This document shows, one piece after another, positions 57,092 through 64,000 of a DNA stretch of 64,000 nucleotides. Position numbers and translations under genes: made by a program. How positions within the stretch are numbered: the stretch's first letter is position 1; each line of letters opens with the position of its first letter. Source of the DNA: Siccirubricoccus sp. G192 (GTDB taxonomy: Bacteria > Pseudomonadota > Alphaproteobacteria > Acetobacterales > Acetobacteraceae); NCBI RefSeq assembly GCF_019084075.1, contig NZ_JAHREN010000002.1, positions 62,001 through 126,000 on the forward strand, written 5' to 3'. Below the pieces are notes generated by a model. It saw only the letters and a list, made by a program, of their open reading frames with translations, did not search any database and had not been told where the DNA came from.

Positions 57092-57270
57092 GGGGGGGCC
57101 ATCCGGTCCGACCGCTGTGCGCTCTTCTCGGTCATCTCCTGGATGCGCCCGACTTCCTGAAAGCGGACAAAGCGCACCCTGCCTTGGCTGATCGAGATGG
57201 GCGGAACCCCGACGCCGAGATCTCGACCTGTGAACGTCCGGCTCCCCCGAGCGGCACGACTCTCCGCGCC

Positions 57271-58637
57271 TCAGCGGGCCGTGCCGGGACGCGGGGGACA
57301 CTGCCCGCCGCCGGCCGCGCCGGTGAGCACGAGCCGCGCGGCCACGAGCGGCACCACGGTGGCCAGCACCAGCGCTGGCAAATAGCTCCCCGTCAGGTCG
57401 CGCAGCGCCCCGAAGATCCCGGGCGCGCAGGCCATCACCGCCTGGTTCATCGCAACCGCCATCGCTGCCACGCGCGGTGCGTCCGCACGCCCGAACTCGG
57501 CCTGCACGATCAGCAGCGGCAGCACGCCGAGGTTGCCCCCCCCGCGAGGCCAAGCAAGGCGCAGCCTGCCAGTGCCATCGCGGTGGATGCCGTGCCGGGC
57601 GGCATGACGACCGCGCCGAGCAGCAGCGCCCCGCCCCCGCACGCCTGTGCGCCGAACGTCGCCGCGGCCGCAGCGCGCCGGCTGCCTCCGCGGCCGAGCA
57701 CCCAGCCTACGCCTGTACGTCCGGCGACCATGCACCCGGCCGCCAGCGAGAGGGCGCCCGCCGCGGCGGCGTCCCCGAGCCTCGGCGCGAGCAGCGCCAG
57801 CATGTGCGCATAGAGCCCGACCAGGGCGGACATGCACAGCGCGAAGGCCACCGACATGGTGGCGAAGCGGCGCTCGCGCAGCAGCGCCAGACGCCCGCGC
57901 GGCGCGGGAACCAGATGTGGGCATTGCAGCCCTGCGGCGGCACCGGTTACCGGGCCGGCAGCGCCCATCTCCGCCTCCCCGTCAGGGGCCAGGCCGAGCG
58001 AGGCAGGCGTCGGGCGGAGGTAGCGTCCCGCCAGCGGCCAGAGCACCAGCAGGGCCGCGGCGCCGACCACCACCGCGGCGCCGGGGAAGCCCAGCCCGGC
58101 GATCAGCGCCACCCACAGCAGCGGGAAGAGCACGCCGCCCACGGCGCCGCCGTTGAAGGCCATGGCCAGCGCGGCCGGGCGGCGCCGCTCGAACCAGGGC
58201 GCCACCATCGCATTCAGGGCGGCGCCGTTGGTCGCCGCCCAGCCGGCGCCCGAGAGCGCCGCGGCGAGGAACGCCTGCCATGGCTCGTGCGTCAGTGCCC
58301 AGCCGAGAGCACCGGCCGCAAGCAGGACGACGCCGGCGCGGGTAGTTCCGGCAACGCCGAAGCGCCGATGCGCTTCGGGTAAGAAGGAGACCAGCGCGGC
58401 GGCGACAAGAAAGTGCGCCGTCACCGCGGCGGAAACCGCGGAGACCGCCCATCCATGCTCCGCGAGCAGCGTCCGCAGGTAGATGGCGGGTCCGAAGAAG
58501 CCGATGCCCCAGGAGAAGAGCGCCGTGGCGAAGGCCGTGGCGACCACGCGCCAGCCGAAGAACACCTCCTGTGGCCGGCCCGAGGCGGATTGGCGCGGCG
58601 CGATGGGCCGGCGAAGGAAGGGGACTTGGCCTACCAC
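57271..58637 (-). pseudogene. MFS transporter, frameshifted
   Basis: The protein begins around VGQVPFLRRPIAPRQ and has FFGWRVVATAFATALFSWGI, AALSGAGWAATNGAALNAMV, PWFERRRPAALAMAFNGGAV and LALLRERRFATMSVAFALCM. The frame breaks in eight C at 57536-57543 and continues NLGVLPLLIVQAEFGRADAP, then VLATVVPLVAARLVLTGA to the stop at 57271. About 12 helices of the monocarboxylate/oxalate-formate type. A GTG at 58637 with GCGAGG before it is the likeliest start. Confidence 0.8.
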
Positions 58638-58639
58638 GC

Positions 58640-58800
58640 CACCTCGCTCTCCCCGGGCAAGGCTGCGAGGCCGCGGCCGGCGACCATCACCTTCGGGACA
58701 CCGATGCGCGAGATGATCCGCCCGGCGACGAAGGACAGGCATACATGGCAAGGACGCTCCACTGAATCCCGAGGTTGGCGCCGGCTTGTGACAGCCCGCG
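58640..58800 (-). pseudogene. possible MFS scrap
   Basis: The sequence reads LSFVAGRIISRIGVPKVMVA, resembling the MFS loop between helices 2 and 3 (GRLxDRxGxRxVMxxG). Only about 40 codons, with a frame change to the upstream part. It may be the remainder of a second transporter recombined with the one at 57271-58637. Confidence 0.35.
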
Positions 58801-58973
58801 GGCCGGGCCGCATCCGCCTCCGGCCTCCCCTGTCGCGCGCCCGTTACGGAACAATATCTTTGCGATTGTGTTCACATCCAGCCGCGAGGTCCCGCGCGGC
58901 GGGGCCGGGCGCTCCTCTTTCCTCCGCTCTGGGAGCGCCCGACCTCCCTGCCAGCGATCCTGGAATCACCCTG

Positions 58974-59090
58974 ATGGCCCGCTTCGTGTTTATCGTTCTC
59001 GCTTTTCTTTTCGGGGCTGGGCTCTTCGGAATCGGAGCCGCACTCGACACCTCCCAGCCGCATCTCCAAGCGTCAACCTCCGCGCGGTAG
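58974..59090 (+). CDS. 38-residue single-helix peptide
   Basis: MARFVFIVLAFLFGAGLFGI, then GAALDTSQPHLQ: one membrane helix followed by a short polar tail. The start is unsupported by a strong ribosome site. It might be a genuine small membrane protein or the signal part of a lost gene. Confidence 0.3.
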   Translation: MARFVFIVLAFLFGAGLFGIGAALDTSQPHLQASTSAR

Positions 59091-59204
59091 GCTGGCGCGG
59101 GATCGGCGCGAGGCCGGAGGGTGCCCCGGGGGCCTTCGCGGCCCCCCCCACCCCCCTCCAAAAGCCCGCCCCCCTGGTCGCCCCCACGATATCCAGCGCG
59201 GGCC

Positions 59205-59825
59205 TACTTCCGAGAACGGAATGTATGCGCAGAGGGCGTCTACACGAATGTCGATGGGATCGAGCTGCCGATGCGGCCGGGCAGCGTCCTGCTGACCCCC
59301 GGCGACGGGTGGCACAGCCACCTCAACGAAGGCACGGCCGATGCCTACTGGATCGACGTGCTGGACGTGCCACTGGTCCAGGCGCTCGAGCCGATGTTCT
59401 TCGAGCCGCATCCGGACGAGTTCCAGCCGACGCTGCGGCGCGCGGACCGGCACGACTTCCTCTTCGACAGGGACGCCATCGAGGTGCGGCTGGCGGCGGA
59501 CGAGGGTGGCGGCGACCAGCCCTTGATCCTTAACCTGTCCTCCCCCGCCATGCCGACCGTCGGCATCCACATGCTGGGATTCGGCCGAGCCGGCGGTGCC
59601 TTCCGGATGCGGGAGACGTCGAACAACATCCTCGCCGTGGCGGCCGGCAACGGCGAGGTCACGGCAGGCCCGCTGGCCTCGGCCTTCGCTGCCGGCGATG
59701 TCATCAGCGTGCCGATGTGGGCCGACACTGTGATCACCGGCCAGCCTGGCACGAGGGTGCTGCGGGTGACGGACGCGCCGGTGATGGCCATGCTCGGGCT
59801 GTTCCGGAGTGCGACCGGCTCCTGA
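59205..59825 (+). pseudogene. gentisate 1,2-dioxygenase-like cupin, N-terminus missing
   Basis: The sequence reads EGVYTNVDGIELPMRPGSVL, then LTPGDGWHSHLNEGTADAYW, DVLDVPLVQALEPMFFEPHP and a second cupin barrel, IHMLGFGRAGGAFRMRETSN. This matches the central and C-terminal parts of gentisate dioxygenases (ring-cleaving, Fe(II)-dependent, about 350-370 residues). The first roughly 130 residues are absent. Upstream 59130-59190 consists of C-rich homopolymers where the gene loses its frame or is truncated. Confidence 0.7.
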
Positions 59826-59905
59826 CGGAAGGGTAACAAGACCCTGCCGGCCGCACCTCGCCTCTGAACGTTCGATCCGCCGCACGTCCTGGCGCCCGGC
59901 TGCCC

Positions 59906-60331
59906 ATGTCTGGGGCACAGACAGGGACAGCCGCCTTGGATTTCAGACTTCTGCACCTTATCGCCATGGTAATCGACGCCTGTGATCGGCCGCCAGACCG
60001 CGGCCCTAGCCACCCGCCGACCGAGACCATCCGGGTCGTGGCCACACTGCGCCGCTTCCTGCGCGAGGGCACGCCCTGGCGCAGCCTGACCGCCACTGAG
60101 GACCAGGCCAGCGGCTCGACCCTGCGCCGCTGCCTGGCGCATTGGGCTGGGACGGGCCTGCTGGCGAAGGTGCACGCCCTGCTGGTCGGCATGCTGCGCG
60201 GCCATCCCGACCTGACCCTCGCCCCGCCAAGGCCCGCGCCAGGAGCCGCCAGGACGCGCCGGGAGGTCCGGGGCGAGGCGGCGGCCCTGTCTGGCCCGCT
60301 GGCCCTTGGCCCCGCCTGCGGCCTTCCATAG
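59906..60331 (+). pseudogene. IS5-family transposase N-terminal remnant
   Basis: ATLRRFLREGTPWRSLTATE, then LRRCLAHWAGTGLLAKVHAL and LLVGMLRGHPDL match the N-terminal domain of IS5-type transposases. The catalytic part is replaced by Pro/Arg-rich sequence with repeated CGCCAGGA words. Nothing recognisable lies at 60332-60600 besides the same words. Confidence 0.6.
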
Positions 60332-60609
60332 CCCGCCAGGACGGCGCGGAAGGCGCGACCAGGGCAGGATCGCAGCCGGGAGAGATCGGCCAGGAGCCCC
60401 GCCAGGAGGCCGAGGCCGCCCGCTGGCGCGCCCGGCGCGACCAGGGCGCAACATTATTGGAGCGGGAGGCGGCACGCCGCCGAAGGGCCGTCGCTCGTGG
60501 CTGCGGCCTAGGCCACAGGGCTTCAAGCCCGTTGCGCGTAACGCTGAGGACGTGAAGCGCGGTTCAGCGACGCCGGGGCTTGAACCTCCGCGCCATCGTT
60601 TCTAGATCG

Positions 60610-60636
60610 GCCGCCAGGGTCCGGGTCCCTCTGGCG
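60610..60636 (+). promoter_or_regulatory. leader hairpin upstream of terC
   Basis: GCCGCCAGGG and CCCTCTGGCGGC form a stem of at least eight perfect pairs about 75 bp before the terC start. Bacterial terC-like genes are often under a manganese riboswitch (yybP-ykoY), but I cannot match its conserved loops here. It may be just a terminator-like hairpin. Confidence 0.3.
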
Positions 60637-60708
60637 GCTGGCCGCAGCCGCGATGTCGGGCAGTGTTATGCCCCTGCGCCGACGGGCGCGATCGTGTGTG
60701 GATCCAGG

Positions 60709-61512
60709 ATGACCGAATACCTGCTCGCGCTCCTTGCGGACCCGGCCGCTTGGGCGGCGCTCGCCGCGCTGATCGCCATGGAAGTGGTGCTTGGCATCGA
60801 CAACCTCATCTTCATCTCGATCCTCACCAACAAGCTGCCCGAGCACCAGCGCGAGCGGGCGCGGCGCATCGGCATCGGCCTGGCGCTCGGCTTGCGCGTC
60901 GCGCTGCTCGGCACGGTGGCGATCATCGTGCAGCTGACGCAGCCAATTTTCACCGCCTTCGGCCATGGCTTCTCCTGGCGCGACCTCATCCTCATCGCGG
61001 GCGGGCTGTTCCTCGTTTGGAAGGCGACCAAGGAGATCCACCACAACGTGGACCCCGACCACGGCCCTGACATTTTCGAGCCCGGGGCGACGACCATGGC
61101 CTTCGGGGCCGCGATCGGCCAGATCCTCGTCCTGGACCTTGTCTTCTCCATCGACAGCATCATCACCGCCGTCGGCATGACCGACGACGTCCCGATCATG
61201 GTGGTCGCCGTGCTGGTGGCGGTGGCGACCATGCTCCTCGCCGCCAATCCGCTCGCCAACTTCATCCGCGACAACCCGACGGTGGTCATGTTGGCGCTCG
61301 GCTTCCTGATCATGATCGGCATGGCGCTAATCGCGGAAGGCTTCGGGGCCAAGATCCCCAAGGGCTACATTTATGCCGCCATGGCCTTCTCGGCGGCGAT
61401 CGAAGCACTGAACATGCTGTCGAGCCGCGCCCGCCGGAGACGGGTAGCCGCGCTGCCGGCGAGGGCGAGCCACGACGTCGGACAGCCGCAGCGGCGCGCC
61501 GATCTACCCTGA
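60709..61512 (+). CDS. TerC-family integral membrane protein
   Basis: A 267-residue protein with seven to eight hydrophobic segments. Conserved acidic motifs are present: EVVLGIDNLIFISILTNKLP and QILVLDLVFSIDSIITAVGM, with NPLANFI before the last helices and a basic Arg-rich tail. TerC proteins are linked to manganese or calcium export and tellurite resistance. ATG 60709 gives the family N-terminus; the frame to 60580 is not conserved. Intact. Confidence 0.9.
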   Translation: MTEYLLALLADPAAWAALAALIAMEVVLGIDNLIFISILTNKLPEHQRERARRIGIGLALGLRVALLGTVAIIVQLTQPIFTAFGHGFSWRDLILIAGGLFLVWKATKEIHHNVDPDHGPDIFEPGATTMAFGAAIGQILVLDLVFSIDSIITAVGMTDDVPIMVVAVLVAVATMLLAANPLANFIRDNPTVVMLALGFLIMIGMALIAEGFGAKIPKGYIYAAMAFSAAIEALNMLSSRARRRRVAALPARASHDVGQPQRRADLP

Positions 61513-61532
61513 CGGCAGGGGGGGATGCACCG

Positions 61533-61739
61533 ATGCCGGGCGAGCCGAGCGAACAGGATGCCAGGGCCAAGCGCATCATGGCCTGCGTTGGCGTGGCGGG
61601 CTTTGCGACGCTTCTAATCGTTATCCTGGTCCGCGCCGCCCAAGACGGAATCGGCGCGCTGACCTTCAACGACTGCGCAACGATAGTGGCCTCACTGGTG
61701 GGCGGAATCGCGCTGGCGCGGACGGCGCGGCTGCTATGA
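61533..61739 (+). CDS. small two-helix membrane protein
   Basis: 68 residues: MACVGVAGFATLLIVILVRA (helix 1), then TIVASLVGGIALARTARLL (helix 2). It lies 20 bp after terC with GGGGGG in between as a poor ribosome site, so it is perhaps co-transcribed. No family is recognised. Confidence 0.5.
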   Translation: MPGEPSEQDARAKRIMACVGVAGFATLLIVILVRAAQDGIGALTFNDCATIVASLVGGIALARTARLL

Positions 61740-61956
61740 CTTGCCAGGGCGCGGCGGTGGAGGCGGCCCGCCCGCCAGGGCACTGCCCCGGCGGCGGCTG
61801 ACCCGTCCTGGCCCTCGCCCCGCCAGGAGCCGCCAGGACGCGCCAGGAGTGCTGCGAACTCGGGCCAGCCTGGCCCGTTTCACCGGGCTCAATGCGCATA
61901 ATCCTCGCCGGCACTGCCTCTCGTATTCCCGGCCGCGGGACCGCCAAGGCCGCCTG

Positions 61957-62754
61957 ATGCGCACCATTGCGCACATCTCCGACCTGCACTTCTGCCGCAT
62001 CGACCCTGCGGTGGTGGAGGCGCTCGCGGCCGAGCTGAACGCCGACCCGCCCGACCTCATCGCGGTCAGCGGCGACCTCACCATGCGCGCCCGGTCACAG
62101 GAATATCGCGCCGCCCGGGCCTTCCTCGACTGCCTCCGCGCCCCGGTCCTGGCCGTGCCGGGCAACCACGACATCACTTCCTACTGGCTGCACGAGCGCT
62201 TCCTCGACCCCCTCGGCCGCTGGCGCCGCTTCATCGCCGAGGAGGCCGAGCCGGTCTGGACCGATGCCGAGATCGCGGTGGTGGGCGTCAACACCGCTTC
62301 CCGTGCGGGCGCCTTCCTCGACTGGTCGCAGGGGCGGGTCGGTCAGGGCAGGCTTCGGCGTGCCGTGGAGCGGCTGCAGGCGCTGCCGGACCACCTGTTC
62401 CGCATCATTGTCGCCCACCACCCCTTCCTGCCGCCGGAGACTGCACCGGAGACCCGCCTGGTCGGCCGGGCGGAGGCCGCGCTCGCCGCTTTTGCGGGGC
62501 AGGGCGTGCGCATGGTGCTCTCGGGCCACCTGCACCTCGGCTACATGCGCGCCCGCGGTGCCGCCGCAGGGGCCGAGACCGCCGGCGGTGCTGCGGGATC
62601 GGGTGAAGGCGAGCTACTGGTGGTGCAGGCCGCGACCGCGACCTCCACCCGGCTGCGGGGCGAGCCGAACGCCTACAACCGGATCCGTGTGGAGGACGGC
62701 CGCGCCACCGTCGAGGTCCGTGCCTGGGACGGTAGCCGCTGGGCCTCAACTTGA
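61957..62754 (+). CDS. calcineurin-like metallophosphoesterase
   Basis: A 265-residue enzyme with all motifs of the dimetal phosphoesterase fold: HISDLHF (Asp9, His11), AVSGDLT, VPGNHD, IVAHHPF and LSGHLHLG. An Ala/Gly-rich loop follows near residues 203-220. It probably hydrolyses phosphodiesters such as cyclic nucleotides or lipid intermediates (the class includes 3',5'-cAMP phosphodiesterases), but the substrate is not determined. The ATG follows the Arg/Pro-coding CGCCAGGA repeat region. Intact. Confidence 0.88.
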   Translation: MRTIAHISDLHFCRIDPAVVEALAAELNADPPDLIAVSGDLTMRARSQEYRAARAFLDCLRAPVLAVPGNHDITSYWLHERFLDPLGRWRRFIAEEAEPVWTDAEIAVVGVNTASRAGAFLDWSQGRVGQGRLRRAVERLQALPDHLFRIIVAHHPFLPPETAPETRLVGRAEAALAAFAGQGVRMVLSGHLHLGYMRARGAAAGAETAGGAAGSGEGELLVVQAATATSTRLRGEPNAYNRIRVEDGRATVEVRAWDGSRWAST

Positions 62755-62891
62755 TCCGGCCATCTGCCGCCTATTCCGAGCAAGCCGACGTGCCGGCTGA
62801 TACCGACGCGTTCGCCGCCGACGTATAGGCTCGCCTTCCAACTCACGCCGTTCAGGCTTGACGCAAGTGCTGAGAGAACCCGAGCGCTGAC

Positions 62892-63098
62892 CTACCGCTC
62901 GGGTGCCGTCACGGCCCACGTGTGGCCGTGGACCAGGCCTTCATCATACCCGGCATCGATCGTCGCCGCGCCCGGTGCCGGCGTGGCGCTCAAGGCGTCG
63001 TCCGACGGCTTCATCGCGCCGGGCCGCGGCATGGCCGGTTCGGTGGCCCAGCGGTGGCTATGGACCAAGCCCTCATCGTAGTTGTCGTGGTCTATCAT
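62892..63098 (-). CDS. small protein with duplicated YDEGLVHxHxWA motif
   Basis: 68 residues: MIDHDNYDEGLVHSHRWATE, then a Pro/Ala linker and GYDEGLVHGHTWAVTAPER. The 12-residue motif occurs twice with two changes (Ser-His-Arg to Gly-His-Thr). GAGAGCGCG precedes the ATG on the minus strand (AGGAGAGC at 63101-63108 in reverse). The Asp/Glu/His pattern could bind metal, but that is only inferred. No known family. Confidence 0.6.
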   Translation of the reverse strand: MIDHDNYDEGLVHSHRWATEPAMPRPGAMKPSDDALSATPAPGAATIDAGYDEGLVHGHTWAVTAPER

Positions 63099-63189
63099 CG
63101 CGCTCTCCTAACTCTGGGGCACCGGCGGATGGGGGAGGGCCGGCGCGGGTCATGGAGGGATAAGGCGACGACCGCTGGAAGCGTTCGAG

Positions 63190-63328
63190 GTGGGTGGCCC
63201 CGGTGGCGTGTAAACCTGTGAGTGCTTTCACCTCCGAGGCTTGTAAAACCGTCAATGCGCCGCCCTCCACCAGGGGCCGAGTTCTGCGGGGATGCCACGC
63301 CAAGTGGCGCCATTCCGGTGCCACCAGA
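63190..63328 (-). pseudogene. IS5-type transposase remnant cut by IS21
   Basis: The minus strand reads WWHRNGATWRGIPAELGPWW, then RAA, an IS5-family N-terminal segment related to the scrap at 54700. It stops at 63329 where IS21 begins. Confidence 0.6.
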
Positions 63329-64000
63329 TGCGTATTCCAGGTGATCGCGGGCACTGATTCCACGGGATCGTGGGCAGGGTTTCCACGGCAAGGCGGGCAG
63401 CGATTCCACGGGATCGCGGGCACCTGAGAGGGGGTGCCGGGGCTGGTCTGGCGACAGTCTGAGCGGGCTAAGGCGGCCTCGTCCCTGACGAGGTCTGCTG
63501 GATGCCAACCGAGAGATTGTCGATGCGCCGGATCCGCGATGTGTTGCGACTGAAGTACGAGGCCCGGTTGAGCGAGCGCGCCATGACCGCGGCGCTGGGC
63601 GTCAGCAAGGGAGCGATCGGGTCGTACCTGAGCCGAGCCCGAGCGGCCGGGCTGTCCTGGCCGTTGCCGGAGGGGCTGACCGACACGGAACTCGAGCGAC
63701 GGCTGTTCCCTGGCCCGCCGGCGGCCGAGACGGTCGCCAGCCGGCCGGTGCCGGACTGGGCTGAGGTGGAGCGGGAGCTGCGGCGGCGCGGCGTGACGCG
63801 GGCACTGCTGTGGCAAGAGTACCGGGCGCGGCATCCGGACGGCTTCGGCTACTCCTGGTTCTGCGAGGCCTATGAGGCCTGGAAATCCCGCCTGTCGCCG
63901 CGCATGCGCCAGAGCCATGTCGGCGGCGAGAAGGTCTTCGTCGACTTCGCCGGCGACACCATCGGTGTCACCGACCCCGACAGCGGCGTGGTGTGGCAGG
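63329..64000 (+). mobile_element. IS21-family element, second copy of element B (partial)
   Basis: From TGCGTATTCCAGG onward I saw no difference from the sequence starting at 40646, including the terminal repeats. The element continues past the window end. Confidence 0.93.
63502..64000 (+). CDS. istA: IS21-family transposase IstA (partial, window edge)
   Basis: The first 166 codons read the same as 40819-41317: HTH YEARLSERAMTAALGVSKGA and the first catalytic Asp in VFVDFAGDTIGV. It is cut by the window end, not by a mutation. Confidence 0.9.
   Translation, partial: MPTERLSMRRIRDVLRLKYEARLSERAMTAALGVSKGAIGSYLSRARAAGLSWPLPEGLTDTELERRLFPGPPAAETVASRPVPDWAEVERELRRRGVTRALLWQEYRARHPDGFGYSWFCEAYEAWKSRLSPRMRQSHVGGEKVFVDFAGDTIGVTDPDSGVVWQ

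Noticed and set aside
60600..60708. yybP-ykoY manganese riboswitch before terC
   Set aside because: A strong hairpin is present, but I could not find the conserved loop sequences, so it is listed only as a leader hairpin.

Overview
The window is a GC-rich segment that reads like an accessory replicon or genomic island of an acetic-acid-bacterium relative (Acetobacteraceae, Roseomonas-like). That is inference. It rests on GC-rich codon use, PHB metabolism genes (a phasin and a PHB depolymerase), a TctC-type binding protein, an HWE-family CheB/CheR kinase and several small families common in Alphaproteobacteria. No rRNA, tRNA, replication origin or CRISPR array was seen.

Layout. 1-3078: a Tn3-family transposase, cut by the window edge and frameshifted. 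3079-6550: a hybrid histidine kinase, a GMC oxidoreductase scrap and a three-gene operon with DUF4258 and DUF2283 proteins. 6664-9559: an IS3/IS1111 composite, repeated in inverted orientation at 46758-49652. 9560-17260: a host block with a truncated DUF2147 gene, a fatty acid desaturase, a phasin, a hemerythrin/DUF2382 protein, CsbD and a membrane protein, which looks like a stress and PHB cluster. 17483-24611: an IS66 element whose tnpC holds a group II intron, which in turn holds an IS21. 24698-25252: a YciE-type ferritin-like gene. 25271-33639: a second IS66 whose tnpC holds a small element encoding a large serine recombinase, itself split by a third IS66. 33781-43555: an antiporter-like gene, a dnaE2 scrap, a CheB-CheR-PAS-HWE kinase with its response regulator, and a cheB split by IS21. 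43795-46757: PHB depolymerase, a ribbon-helix-helix protein and a truncated resolvase. 49653-54495: an AT-richer patch, a response regulator, a truncated LysR gene, a frameshifted TctC gene and a TPR protein. 54690-60340: decayed transposases, two frameshifted MFS genes, a recombinase fragment and a gentisate dioxygenase fragment. 60709-63098: TerC, a metallophosphoesterase and small proteins. 63329-end: another copy of the IS21 at 40646.

The mobile elements could be dissected to the base from their target duplications: IS66 elements with gatcaggc, gattgttt and ggatcggc, and IS21 with cccag. Removing them restores the split genes in frame, which gives an order of insertion events. Separately, at least six frameshifts fall in G or C runs of six or more bases. 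One is proven by comparing the two copies of the same IS3 gene. This points to a sequencing or assembly artefact, or to slippage, rather than to independent gene decay.

The most interesting candidates are the recombinase element with 17-bp inverted ends, IS66 elements carrying a coupled pRiA4b ORF-3 passenger gene, the long 3' non-coding region of the IS1111 element (a likely guide RNA), PhaR-like operators shared by the phasin and the hemerythrin/DUF2382 gene, and a small protein built on a repeated YDEGLVHxHxWA motif.
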